Origin: Lachnospiraceae bacterium
GTDB lineage: Bacteria > Bacillota > Clostridia > Lachnospirales > Lachnospiraceae
Assembly: GCA_902363555.1 (NCBI GenBank)
Contig: CABJAM010000011.1
Span: forward strand, 1 to 64,000
Direction: 5' to 3'
DNA: 64,000 nt
The notes under the pieces were generated by a model. It was given only the letters and a program-made list of their open reading frames with translations. It did no database searches and had not been told where the DNA came from. The position numbers and the translations under genes are program-made. Positions 24,534 through 33,141 of the stretch are shown here, piece by piece (within the stretch, counting starts at the first letter, position 1; the number at the start of each line of letters is the position of its first letter).

Positions 24534-24652
24534 TAGGCGGCCAAAAGACACCCGCCAACTGTTTTTTATGCATCGCACGTAAGCGCCTAAAGGACAGGCG
24601 CTAAGTGCTCGTAGCTATAAAAAACAGCAGGCGGCCAAAACACACCCGCCTA
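24534..24652 (+). other. Structured leader with repeated hairpins
   Basis: Two near-identical 22-base blocks (AGGCGGCCAAAAGACACCCGCC near 24536, and the same with ACACAC near 24629) each form a GGCGG/CCGCC hairpin. Between them, CTGTTTTTTAT pairs with ATAAAAAACAG, enclosing a third hairpin, AGCGCCT/AGGCGCT. The symmetry is striking and ends 25 bases before the anti-sigma-like gene. I do not recognise it as a known riboswitch. Confidence 0.55.
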
Positions 24653-24676
24653 AACATTGTTTGAGGAGAATTTTTA

Positions 24677-25219
24677 ATGGATTGCAGAGAAGCTCAGGCA
24701 CTGATCATGCCGTTTATTGAAGGAAAACTCTCGGATGAACAAACTGAAAAATTTCTGGATCATATCGACCAGTGCACCGACTGTTATGATGAACTGGAAG
24801 TCTATTATATTGTCATGGTCGGCGTTAAGCAGTTGGACGATGAAGAGCATCTCATTGTGGATTTCAATGGTGATCTGAAAAAGTATATTGATTATAAGAA
24901 GGAACAGTTGGCCCGCAAGCACTCCCGCGCCGCCCGCATACGCGGGGCGCTGGCCGCGGTGCTGGTGCTTATTGTGACGGTGGCCGGCTTTTTGTCTTAC
25001 AGCATTTACAAGCATCCGGATTTGGTGGCCAGATACCGGACTGCGATCGCGACTGCCTTAAACTTAAATATTGACACGCCGCAGGGCCGGACGGTTTCCT
25101 TTATTGTCCGTGACAGGGATGATTATTTTGGTGAAGGGCGTTTTGAGATGCCTCTGCGGCGAATACAAATAATAAATGAGGAGAAAGAGACAAAGAATGA
25201 GCAAAGCAGTACTGATTGA
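24677..25219 (+). CDS. Zinc-finger anti-sigma-factor-like membrane protein
   Basis: The 180-residue protein begins with a zf-HC2 type domain: MDCREAQALIMPFIEG, then HIDQCTDCYDEL, giving the H-x3-C-x2-C signature of zinc anti-sigma proteins. One membrane helix follows at about residues 94-114 (ALAAVLVLIVTVAGFLSYSI), then a short outer segment. Such proteins normally hold an ECF sigma factor at the membrane, but no sigma gene is adjacent. Its 3' end overlaps polA by 23 bases, so the two are co-transcribed. GAGGAG lies just upstream of the ATG. A structured leader precedes it. Confidence 0.75.
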   Translation: MDCREAQALIMPFIEGKLSDEQTEKFLDHIDQCTDCYDELEVYYIVMVGVKQLDDEEHLIVDFNGDLKKYIDYKKEQLARKHSRAARIRGALAAVLVLIVTVAGFLSYSIYKHPDLVARYRTAIATALNLNIDTPQGRTVSFIVRDRDDYFGEGRFEMPLRRIQIINEEKETKNEQSSTD

Positions 25220-27803
25220 CGGTTTAAGCATACTAAACCGGGCGTTTTACGGCGTTCCGGATCTGACCAATTCTGAAGGTCTTCATACCAATGCCGTTTA
25301 TGGCTTTTTAAATATCATGTTTAAAATAATCGACGAGGAACAGCCGGACTACCTGGCTGTCGCTTTTGATGTCAGCGCGCCCACATTCCGCCATAAAATG
25401 TTTGCGGAATACAAGGGAACCCGCAAGGGCATGCCGGACGAGCTGCGCCAGCAGGTGCCTGTAATGAAGGAAGCACTGGCCGCTATGGGCGTTCACACCA
25501 TCGAAAAAGAGGGCTACGAGGCCGATGATATTATCGGAACTATGAGCCGGAGATGTGAAGCTGAGGGGATGGATGTGTCCATCATTTCCGGCGACCGGGA
25601 TCTGCTGCAACTGGCCACAGATAAGGTGAAGGTGCGCATTCCCAAAACGAAAATGACCGGTACGGAGATCGAGGACTATTTTGCCGCCGACGTATTTGAA
25701 AAGTACCAGGTGACCCCCACGGAATTTATCGATCTGAAGGCGCTTATGGGCGACGCTTCCGATAATATACCGGGAGTGCCGGGGATTGGTGAAAAGACGG
25801 CCACAAAAATTATTGTGGAATATAAAAGCATTGAAAATGCCCACGAGCATGCGGACCAGATCAAGCCCAAAAAGGCATCAGAAAATCTCACTGCATTCTG
25901 GGAGCAGGCGCAGATGAGCAAGGTGCTGGCCAAAATCGATACCGACTGTCCGCTGGATACGGATATGACGTCCATGACGATGACCGATATGTATACACCG
26001 GAAGCGTATCTTGTGTTTAAGCGCCTGGAATTTAAAAATATACTGGCACGTTTTAATTCTGACGCGCTGCCCAGGGAACAGGAGATCGCGCTTCCTGTGG
26101 TCATCCACGGAATTAAAGAGTTTCCGGAGGGGGCGCTTAAAAGCGGACAGATTTATGGCCTGTATTATCACAGTTTAAAGCCCCGGGGGCTGTGCATCAG
26201 TACGGACGATGGCGCGTGGTTTATAACGGAGCCGGAAGATGGCTTTACATCAGCAGCTTCCATGCTGCTTGAACATGGCCTTTTAAGCTTTTGCAATATA
26301 AAGGACTCCCTGGAAGCACTGGGGATCACTAAAAATGATCCTGTGTTCGACTGTTCCATTGCGGCCTATTTATTAAATCCCATGAAGGATTCTTACGATT
26401 ATGATGATATTGCCCGGGATTATCTGGACCTGACATTGCCCGGCATAAGAGATATTTTTGGAAAGAGCAGCCACGAAAGTATTTATAATGAACATCCGGA
26501 GGAATTTTTGAAATTTGCCGGATGGAACGCTGCTGTGGCCCGCATGGCATACCCTAAGCTTATGGACGATTTAAAGGCAGGCGAAATGGATACTTTATAT
26601 AAGGAAATCGAGCTGCCGCTTGTGTTTGTTCTTCAATCCATGGAGCATTATGGTATCCGGGTGGAGCGGGAGGAATTAAAGGCCTACGGCGATGCCCTTA
26701 TATCCCGGATCAGCGAGCTGGAGCAAAACATATACAGCCTTGCCGGCGAAACCTTTAATATCAATTCGCCAAAGCAGCTTGGTGTCATTCTTTTTGAGAA
26801 GATGCGCCTGCCCTTTGGCAAAAAGACAAAGACCGGTTATTCCACCTCCGCGGATGTTCTTGAAAAGCTTAGGACGGAGGACCCGATCATTGATTTTATT
26901 TTGGAATACCGGCAGTTGACCAAGCTGAAATCCACCTATGCCGATGGCCTTGACAATTACATTTTGGAGGACCACCGGATCCATGGCAAGTTCAACCAGA
27001 CGATCACAGCGACCGGACGCATCAGCAGTACGGAGCCCAATCTCCAGAATATTCCCATCCGTATGGAGCTTGGCCGGCTGATCCGCAAGGTATTTGTTCC
27101 GGAACCGGATTATGTATTTGTGGATGCGGATTACTCCCAGATCGAGCTGAGAGTGCTTGCCCATATGTCCGGGGATGAACAGTTGATACAGGCTTATAAG
27201 GAAGCCCAGGATATCCACCGTATAACGGCTTCCCAGGTATTTCATACGCCCCTTGACGAGGTGACGCCCCTGCAGCGGAGCAACGCCAAGGCCGTCAATT
27301 TTGGTATTGTCTACGGCATCAGTTCCTTCGGTCTGAGCCAGGATTTAAGTATTACACGAAAAGAAGCTTCGGAATATATTGAGCAGTATTTCCATACGTA
27401 TCCGGGTGTGAAGGAATTTCTGGACCGCTGCGTGAGTGAAGCCAGAGAAAAAGGCTATTCACTGACTATGTTTAACCGCCGGCGGCCGATGCCTGAGCTG
27501 AAATCCAGCAACTTTATGCAGCGCTCCTTCGGAGAGCGAATCGCCATGAACTCACCGATCCAGGGAACGGCTGCGGACATTATAAAAATCGCCATGATCC
27601 GCGTGAAGGACCGTCTGGAGGCCATGAAGCTGCGCTCCCGGCTGATCCTGCAGGTTCACGATGAGCTACTTGTGGAGACGCATAAGGACGAGGTGGACAC
27701 CGTTTATACGATATTAAAAGAAGAAATGGAAAATGCCGCCCATCTGGCTGTACCGCTGGAAATCGATATCCATACGGGCAGCAGTTGGTATGAAGCAAAG
27801 TAA
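25197..27803 (+). CDS. polA: DNA polymerase I
   Basis: It fills gaps and removes RNA primers in replication and repair. The 868-residue protein has an N-terminal 5' nuclease domain (about 1-290: GLSILNRAFYG, SGDRDLLQL, GDASDNIPGVPGIGEKTA). A central exonuclease-like domain (about 300-470) appears to lack several canonical 3'-5' proofreading acidic residues, as in many Gram-positives. The polymerase domain carries DADYSQIELRVLA (motif A), the finger-helix motif B (RSNAKAVNFGIVYGIS) and QVHDELLVE (motif C). The ATG at 25197 matches the usual MSKAVLIDG-type start; the ATG at 25176 is in frame but overlaps the GAGGAG site. It overlaps the upstream anti-sigma-like gene. Confidence 0.95.
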   Translation: MSKAVLIDGLSILNRAFYGVPDLTNSEGLHTNAVYGFLNIMFKIIDEEQPDYLAVAFDVSAPTFRHKMFAEYKGTRKGMPDELRQQVPVMKEALAAMGVHTIEKEGYEADDIIGTMSRRCEAEGMDVSIISGDRDLLQLATDKVKVRIPKTKMTGTEIEDYFAADVFEKYQVTPTEFIDLKALMGDASDNIPGVPGIGEKTATKIIVEYKSIENAHEHADQIKPKKASENLTAFWEQAQMSKVLAKIDTDCPLDTDMTSMTMTDMYTPEAYLVFKRLEFKNILARFNSDALPREQEIALPVVIHGIKEFPEGALKSGQIYGLYYHSLKPRGLCISTDDGAWFITEPEDGFTSAASMLLEHGLLSFCNIKDSLEALGITKNDPVFDCSIAAYLLNPMKDSYDYDDIARDYLDLTLPGIRDIFGKSSHESIYNEHPEEFLKFAGWNAAVARMAYPKLMDDLKAGEMDTLYKEIELPLVFVLQSMEHYGIRVEREELKAYGDALISRISELEQNIYSLAGETFNINSPKQLGVILFEKMRLPFGKKTKTGYSTSADVLEKLRTEDPIIDFILEYRQLTKLKSTYADGLDNYILEDHRIHGKFNQTITATGRISSTEPNLQNIPIRMELGRLIRKVFVPEPDYVFVDADYSQIELRVLAHMSGDEQLIQAYKEAQDIHRITASQVFHTPLDEVTPLQRSNAKAVNFGIVYGISSFGLSQDLSITRKEASEYIEQYFHTYPGVKEFLDRCVSEAREKGYSLTMFNRRRPMPELKSSNFMQRSFGERIAMNSPIQGTAADIIKIAMIRVKDRLEAMKLRSRLILQVHDELLVETHKDEVDTVYTILKEEMENAAHLAVPLEIDIHTGSSWYEAK

Positions 27804-27820
27804 CGGAGGCGTTAAGCATT

Positions 27821-28414
27821 ATGCATAAGACAAAAGTAATCGGTGTCATCGGAGGCGCAGGCTGCGGCAAATCAGAGCTGCTCAAAATATTTGCCGGAAA
27901 ATATCACGCGCTTTTGATCATTGCCGATGACGTGGCCAGAGATCTGTCTGCTCCGGGTGGTAAAAGCTATGAAAAAATCGTAGCCGCTTTTGGAACGGAT
28001 ATCCTTTTGCCGGATCGGACCATCAACCGGCAAAAGCTGGCGGAGCTGGTATTTCATCACAGGGAAATGCTGGAGACACTGAATCAGATCGTTCACCCGG
28101 ATGTGCGGGAGGAGATCGAGCGGCGGATAGGAGAGGGGAGCAGCCAGGGCGTTCCATATATTGTTCTGGAAGCTGCGCTTTTAGTAGAGTGTGGTTACCG
28201 GAGTATTTGTGACGAATTTTGGTACGTCCATGCGGATGAGCAGGTCCGGAGGGAACGGATGAAATCTACCAGAAATTACACCGACGAAAAGGTTGACGCC
28301 ATTATGCGCAACCAGTTATCCGAAGCAGAATTTTATAAAAACTGCGATAAAGTTGTCGAAAATAATTCGACAATCGAGGATTTGGAAAAAGAGATTGATA
28401 AAAATTTAAACTGA
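27821..28414 (+). CDS. coaE: Dephospho-CoA kinase
   Basis: It phosphorylates dephospho-CoA in the last step of coenzyme A synthesis. The 197-residue P-loop kinase has GVIGGAGCGKSELL at residues about 5-18, then ADDVARDL and EAALLVECGYRSICDEFWYV. The P-loop reads GGAGCGKS instead of the common TGGIGSGKS, but all key glycines, lysine and serine remain. It follows polA by 17 bases with GGAGG upstream of the ATG. The coaE-after-polA order is common in Firmicutes. Confidence 0.9.
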   Translation: MHKTKVIGVIGGAGCGKSELLKIFAGKYHALLIIADDVARDLSAPGGKSYEKIVAAFGTDILLPDRTINRQKLAELVFHHREMLETLNQIVHPDVREEIERRIGEGSSQGVPYIVLEAALLVECGYRSICDEFWYVHADEQVRRERMKSTRNYTDEKVDAIMRNQLSEAEFYKNCDKVVENNSTIEDLEKEIDKNLN

Positions 28415-28435
28415 TTTTTTGTAGAAAACAACCAG

Positions 28436-28472
28436 AAAAAGGAGCGGCATGATCCGGACCCGCTCCTTTTTT
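28436..28472 (+). terminator. Terminator of the polA-coaE operon
   Basis: AAAAAGGAGCGG pairs with CCGCTCCTTTTTT. Confidence 0.85.
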
Positions 28473-28515
28473 ATGTTGATTTATTGACAGGTAAGTATTA
28501 ACAGAAAAACAATTA

Positions 28516-28532
28516 TGTAACATATATGTAAT
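28516..28532 (+). promoter_or_regulatory. Candidate WalR box 1
   Basis: TGTAAC-ATATA-TGTAAT fits the WalR (YycF) consensus TGTWAH-N5-TGTWAH exactly. It lies about 200 bases before the promoter of the cell-wall hydrolase. Confidence 0.5.
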
Positions 28533-28713
28533 ATTTTGTCACAATATCATGGGTCGATAAATGCGATAAACACTAGAGAATGGAAAATATTTCCGAAAAT
28601 TGTTACAGCTTTATGACATGGTGGGGCGTCATCCCAAAAAACGGCCGAAAATATGGTTCATATATTATGTCAATCGATGTCTCAAACTCAAAAAACGCCA
28701 AAAAATAAAAGGT

Positions 28714-28742
28714 TTGACAATTGCATAAGTTTTTGATACAAT
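28714..28742 (+). promoter_or_regulatory. Promoter of the cell-wall hydrolase
   Basis: TTGACA at 28714-28719, a 17-base spacer and TACAAT at 28737-28742, a near-consensus sigma-A promoter about 87 bases before the ATG. The 400-base gap from coaE otherwise holds only a terminator, the WalR-like boxes and AT-rich sequence. Confidence 0.72.
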
Positions 28743-28749
28743 AAGTACC

Positions 28750-28766
28750 TGTAATATGTATGTAAT
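28750..28766 (+). promoter_or_regulatory. Candidate WalR box 2
   Basis: TGTAAT-ATGTA-TGTAAT fits TGTWAH-N5-TGTWAH exactly. It covers about +1 to +17 of the promoter at 28714, a position that suggests repression or fine control. Confidence 0.5.
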
Positions 28767-28828
28767 AATTTTTAACAAATAATTAATTATATCTACATAT
28801 TATGTAAATCACAAAAAGAGGTGAAATT

Positions 28829-30307
28829 ATGGTAGGCAAAACTTTTAAAAAGACAATCGCCAAAACCATTGCCACTGCGACGACGGCTGCTATGTTTGCA
28901 GGCTGCTTTTCCGGGGCGGGTTTTGCTGCGCAAAGTTCTGATAAGTCCATTGATCTGAGTTTTGATCACGATACGGATGTTTTATCCCTGGTCATGGATT
29001 CTGCGGACGAGCTTGTGAACAATCCATATGAACATATGGTTGTCAGCAATATCGATCCATATCTGGCTGTCTATGCGAGCGCAGATTCTAAAAGTGAGAT
29101 CGTCGGTAAATTATTTCCGGCATCCTACGGGGAGATTGTTGAAAAAGGTGAGCAATGGACGAAGATCACTTCCGGCGACGTGACCGGCTATGTCAGCAAT
29201 GAGGATGTGGCTTTTGGCGATGAAGCGGAAACGCTGGCCAAGGATATCGGCGCAAAGGTGGTCAGGGTGACCGTGGATGAATTAAATATCCGAAGCGGCC
29301 CCAACTTTATTTCGGAAATCATTGCCTCCGGCAAAAAGGACGAAACCTATCGGATTGTTCCTGACGGAAGTGAGCTCGATGAAGCTTCCGGAGAGGTAAG
29401 AAAGATTAAAGAAGAGGATCTTTCCGAAACACCAGCCAAAAGTGATGCGGCTCCGGATAAAGATACGGATGACGCAAAGAGCGAAGATACGGAAATTACA
29501 TCAACAGATGAAATACTTAAACCGATAGAAGATGCTGATGGAAACATCTGGTATCGTGTTCATCTGGATGGCTCTTATTATGGATACGTTTTTGGCGACT
29601 GCGTAACTGTGGAATATCAGTTGGAGGATGCCGTTTCCCCTGAGGAAGAGGCCGAGCAGGAAGCTGCCAAAAACAAATCTGAAGATTTGGCCGAACAGTC
29701 ACAGATAACAGACACAACAAAAGCATCAGAACAGACAAATACATCAAAGAATACGACAGGCAGTTCTGATACGACCGGTGCAACGCAGGGCAGCACGGCT
29801 CAGACCAATGCGCCCCAGACCAACGCTCCACAGACAAATGCACCGCAGACCAGTGCACCACAGACAAACGCTCCACAGACGACAGCACCATCCACCGAGA
29901 CGACTGCTCCGCCGCAGACCGAACCTGAAACCCAGGCGCCTACGGCAAGCACGGATGACGCTTATCTGTTAGCCAGTCTTGTTTACTGTGAGGCCGGCGC
30001 CCAGTCCTATGAGGCGCAGCTTGGTGTGGCCAACGTTGTTTTAAACCGTGTCAAAAGTTCCTATTTCCCGAATACGATCAGTGAGGTCATCTATGAGTCC
30101 GGCCAGTTCGGACCCGCCATTGACGGAAGCCTTGAGCGGGCTCTGGCAAACGGACCTTCCTCATCCTGTGTGCAGGCGGCCAACGACGCTTTAGCCGGCA
30201 CAAACAATATCGGGAACTATCTGTTTTTTAACAACTACGCGCCCAGCAACGCAAGCGACGTGTACACCATAGGACTTCATGTATTTTATACATACAGCTG
30301 GCTGTGA
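28829..30307 (+). CDS. Secreted SH3-domain cell-wall hydrolase (SleB/CwlJ type)
   Basis: The 492-residue exported protein has a signal peptide (about 1-33, KTIAKTIATATTAAMFAGCF ending in AAQ). A first bacterial SH3-like domain runs from about 68 to 130 (LAVYASADSKSEIVGKL), and a second, split by an acidic insert, from about 145 to 275 (LNIRSGPNFISEIIA...YGYVFGDCV). Then come a Thr/Pro linker with six PQTNA-like repeats (about 326-355) and a C-terminal hydrolase-2 domain (about 375-492). That domain carries the likely catalytic glutamate in VYCEAGAQSYEAQ and the FFNNY segment. This domain cleaves peptidoglycan in SleB/CwlJ; in a vegetative protein it may serve wall turnover. GAGGTG precedes the ATG. 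Confidence 0.85.
   Translation: MVGKTFKKTIAKTIATATTAAMFAGCFSGAGFAAQSSDKSIDLSFDHDTDVLSLVMDSADELVNNPYEHMVVSNIDPYLAVYASADSKSEIVGKLFPASYGEIVEKGEQWTKITSGDVTGYVSNEDVAFGDEAETLAKDIGAKVVRVTVDELNIRSGPNFISEIIASGKKDETYRIVPDGSELDEASGEVRKIKEEDLSETPAKSDAAPDKDTDDAKSEDTEITSTDEILKPIEDADGNIWYRVHLDGSYYGYVFGDCVTVEYQLEDAVSPEEEAEQEAAKNKSEDLAEQSQITDTTKASEQTNTSKNTTGSSDTTGATQGSTAQTNAPQTNAPQTNAPQTSAPQTNAPQTTAPSTETTAPPQTEPETQAPTASTDDAYLLASLVYCEAGAQSYEAQLGVANVVLNRVKSSYFPNTISEVIYESGQFGPAIDGSLERALANGPSSSCVQAANDALAGTNNIGNYLFFNNYAPSNASDVYTIGLHVFYTYSWL
29797..29890 (+). repeat. 15-bp tandem repeat coding for PQTNA units
   Basis: About six imperfect copies of CAGACCAACGCTCCA code for a Pro/Thr linker. The codons vary between copies, so this is an older or protein-level repeat. 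Confidence 0.7.
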
Positions 30308-30326
30308 TCAGGAACCAACCGAAGAC

Positions 30327-30364
30327 AAAAACCCCCGGACCTCAACAGATTCCGGGGGTTTTTT
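30327..30364 (+). terminator. Terminator of the hydrolase gene
   Basis: ACCCCCGGA pairs with TCCGGGGGT, flanked by As and followed by Ts. Confidence 0.88.
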
Positions 30365-30456
30365 GACCTGTTTTCAAATTATCTGTTGTGGGAACCCCTG
30401 TTTTGTATTATAATGTGGATTGTACAAATAGACTTTAGAGAAAGGTTGGTTGTTTC

Positions 30457-31245
30457 ATGGAATTTGGAACTATCGCCAGCGGAAGCAGCGGAAACTGCCT
30501 GTATGTGGGCAGCGGTTCGACCCACCTGCTCGTTGACGCCGGAGTGAGCTGCAAGAAGGTTCTTGCAGGACTGTCGGCATTTGGAGTGGACGGCTCGGAT
30601 ATCCAGGCTATATTAGTAACTCACGAGCACAGCGACCATATTTCCGGTATCGGCGTGCTTTCGAGAAAATATCACATACCGGTATATACGACACATCAAA
30701 CGGCGGTGGCGATCCAGCGCTCCAGATCTTTAGGTGACTTATCCCGCAGCGAATTTTTTGCCATTGAGCCGGGAAGGCCGTTTGAGATCGGAGATATATG
30801 TATTGACGCGTTTTCCATCCCCCACGATGCGGTGGACCCGGTAAGCTATACATTTGAACATGGCGGCTGTAAAATCGGCACAGTGACAGATCTCGGCTAT
30901 TACAACGACGAGATCATTCACAATCTGGAAAACTCGGATCTCTTATACGTGGAAGCCAATCACGATATACGTATGCTCCAGGCCGGTCCATATCCTTATC
31001 CGTTAAAGCAGAGGATCCTTGGAAACTACGGACATCTGTGCAACGAGATGAGCGGACGGTTGATCGCACTTTTACATAACGACCGTTTAAAGCATGTGAT
31101 CCTGGGCCATTTGAGCAAGGAGAACAATTACCCGGACCTGGCGCTGGAAACAGTGATCCTGGAAGCCTACGGCGGACGGGCCTCCACAAATCCGGATATT
31201 TTTGTAGCGCCCCGGGATACGGCTTCGGCCCTTGTGACGCTGTAA
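30457..31245 (+). CDS. Metallo-beta-lactamase-fold hydrolase, WalJ/YycJ-like
   Basis: The 262-residue protein begins FGTIASGSSGNCLYVGSG, characteristic of YycJ/WalJ (VicX). It has the metal motif THEHSDHISG at about residue 55 and later ligands in HLSKEN. In Bacillus the homologue is encoded with the WalRK two-component system and affects DNA repair and wall metabolism. Here walRK is absent, but the gene directly upstream is a wall hydrolase with WalR-like boxes. Generic nuclease-like MBL activity is possible; the substrate is unproven. Confidence 0.8.
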   Translation: MEFGTIASGSSGNCLYVGSGSTHLLVDAGVSCKKVLAGLSAFGVDGSDIQAILVTHEHSDHISGIGVLSRKYHIPVYTTHQTAVAIQRSRSLGDLSRSEFFAIEPGRPFEIGDICIDAFSIPHDAVDPVSYTFEHGGCKIGTVTDLGYYNDEIIHNLENSDLLYVEANHDIRMLQAGPYPYPLKQRILGNYGHLCNEMSGRLIALLHNDRLKHVILGHLSKENNYPDLALETVILEAYGGRASTNPDIFVAPRDTASALVTL

Positions 31246-31305
31246 GGTCACGGTTTGGAGGGCGCCACAAGCCCCATTGATTTTATACAATGAAGGAGAA
31301 AACTG

Positions 31306-31578
31306 ATGAAAAAAACCATTATTACTGTTATCGGAAAAGACACTGTCGGTATTATCGCAAAGGTATGCACCTATCTTGCGGACAATAAGGTGAATGTGCT
31401 GGATATTTCCCAGACGATCGTACAGGGCTACTTTACTATGATGATGATCGTGGATGCAAATAATGCCAGCAAGCCTTTTGAAACATTGTCAAAAGAGCTG
31501 GAAGCTCTGGGCGGTGAAATCGGTGTTTCTGTAAAAATGCAGCATGAAGATATTTTCAACAGCATGCACAGAATCTGA
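31306..31578 (+). CDS. ACT-domain protein
   Basis: A 90-residue single ACT domain (KKTIITVIGKDTVGIIAKVCTYLADNKVNVLDIS...). ACT domains bind amino acids and often act as regulators. This small protein is typically encoded just before a DUF711 (PFL family) gene, as here with a 15-base gap, which suggests the pair functions together. AAGGAGAAAAC precedes the ATG. Confidence 0.85.
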   Translation: MKKTIITVIGKDTVGIIAKVCTYLADNKVNVLDISQTIVQGYFTMMMIVDANNASKPFETLSKELEALGGEIGVSVKMQHEDIFNSMHRI

Positions 31579-31593
31579 TAGGAGATAGAAGCC

Positions 31594-32958
31594 ATGATAA
31601 ATTTGTTTGAAGTACAAGAAACGAATAAAATGATCGAGGAATCCAATCTGGATGTGCGCACGATCACCTTAGGTATCAGTCTGTTGGACTGCTGCGACAG
31701 CGATGTGGACCGTCTGTGTGAAAAGATTTACACAAAGATCACGGAGTCTGCTAAGGATCTGGTAAAGACCGGTGAGGAGATTTCCCTGGAATATGGGATT
31801 CCTATTGTCAATAAACGTATTTCCGTAACCCCCATCGCTCTTGTGGGCGCGTCCTGCTGTCAGAGCGCCGGGGATTACGTCAAAGTGGGACAGGCTCTGG
31901 ACCGGGCGGCAAAAACCGTGGGCGTCAACTTCCTGGGCGGCTTTTCAGCGCTCGTATCCAAAGGGATGACCAAAAGCGACCGTCTGCTCATCGAGGCGAT
32001 CCCTGAAACGCTGGCCACCACCGAGCGGGTATGCAGTTCGGTCAATGTGGGTTCTACAAAGACCGGTATCGATATGGACGCCGTAAAGCTTTTGGGTGAG
32101 AAGATCATTGAAACCGCACAGCTTACAAAGGATATTGATTCCGGCGGCTGCGCCAAGCTGGTCATATTCTGCAATGCGCCCGATGATAATCCATTTATGG
32201 CCGGCGCCTTCCACGGCGTGACGGAGGCCGATAAGATCATCAATGTGGGAGTCAGCGGTCCGGGTGTTGTAAAACGCGCCCTGGAGGAAGTGCGCGGCAG
32301 AGATTTTGAAACACTGTGCGAGACGATAAAAAAGACGGCCTTCAAGGTGACCCGTGTGGGCCAGTTAGTGGCCATTGAAGCATCCCGGCGGTTAAATGTA
32401 CCCTTTGGTATCGTAGACCTGTCTCTGGCCCCCACACCGGCCATTGGCGACAGTGTGGCTGAGATCCTTGAGGAAATCGGCCTGGAACGGGTCGGCGCTC
32501 CGGGAACGACCGCGGCTTTGGCGCTGCTCAACGACCAGGTGAAAAAGGGCGGCGTTATGGCGTCCTCCTATGTGGGCGGACTGTCCGGCGCTTTTATCCC
32601 GGTATCCGAAGATCAGGGCATGATCGATGCGGTCAATGCCGGCGCTCTGACCATCGAAAAGCTGGAAGCTATGACCTGTGTCTGCTCTGTGGGTCTGGAT
32701 ATGATCGCCATCCCCGGAGATACAAAGGCCACGACGATTTCCGGTATTATTGCCGACGAGATGGCCATTGGTATGATCAACCAGAAAACTACGGCGGTGC
32801 GCCTGATCCCTGTTCAGGGTAAAGGCATCGGCGAGGTGGCTGAATTCGGCGGCCTTTTGGGATATGCGCCCATTATGCCGGTGAATAATTTCTCCTGCGA
32901 CGCTTTTGTCAACCGCACCGGACGGATTCCGGCCCCGATCCACAGCTTTAAAAACTAA
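31594..32958 (+). CDS. DUF711 / UPF0210 family protein (PFL family)
   Basis: The 454-residue cytoplasmic protein belongs to DUF711, recognised by IRTITLGISLLDC-type and VNRRISVTPIALVG-type segments (here DVRTITLGISLLDCCD and GIPIVNKRISVTPIAL), VNFLGGFSALV, and the C-terminal NNFSCDAFVNRTGRIPAP. Related structures suggest a glycyl-radical-like fold without the radical, but no reaction is established. It is coupled to the ACT-domain gene 15 bases upstream. Confidence 0.85.
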   Translation: MINLFEVQETNKMIEESNLDVRTITLGISLLDCCDSDVDRLCEKIYTKITESAKDLVKTGEEISLEYGIPIVNKRISVTPIALVGASCCQSAGDYVKVGQALDRAAKTVGVNFLGGFSALVSKGMTKSDRLLIEAIPETLATTERVCSSVNVGSTKTGIDMDAVKLLGEKIIETAQLTKDIDSGGCAKLVIFCNAPDDNPFMAGAFHGVTEADKIINVGVSGPGVVKRALEEVRGRDFETLCETIKKTAFKVTRVGQLVAIEASRRLNVPFGIVDLSLAPTPAIGDSVAEILEEIGLERVGAPGTTAALALLNDQVKKGGVMASSYVGGLSGAFIPVSEDQGMIDAVNAGALTIEKLEAMTCVCSVGLDMIAIPGDTKATTISGIIADEMAIGMINQKTTAVRLIPVQGKGIGEVAEFGGLLGYAPIMPVNNFSCDAFVNRTGRIPAPIHSFKN

Positions 32959-33141
32959 ATAACCGTTCGTTTTTGGGCGGACATGTATACGGATACGTTG
33001 TCAAGGCGTGTCCGTTTGCATATGTGGCGGCTTTTGGGGAAATAATGTAATGAAACGCAACCGTTACAAAAGTAAATGCGGACCGTACTAAACGTAAATT
33101 TTGCGGGAATACAGGAATATAAAAAACGGAGGTATGGATTT

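Noticed and set aside
28415..28828. Possible c-di-AMP (ydaO-type) riboswitch upstream of the wall hydrolase
   Set aside because: Such riboswitches often control wall hydrolases, but none of the expected conserved blocks is visible in this AT-rich gap.
33076..33141. Upstream extension of the PepD frame
   Set aside because: The residues before the ATG at 33142 are unrelated to the family and that ATG has a good ribosome site.
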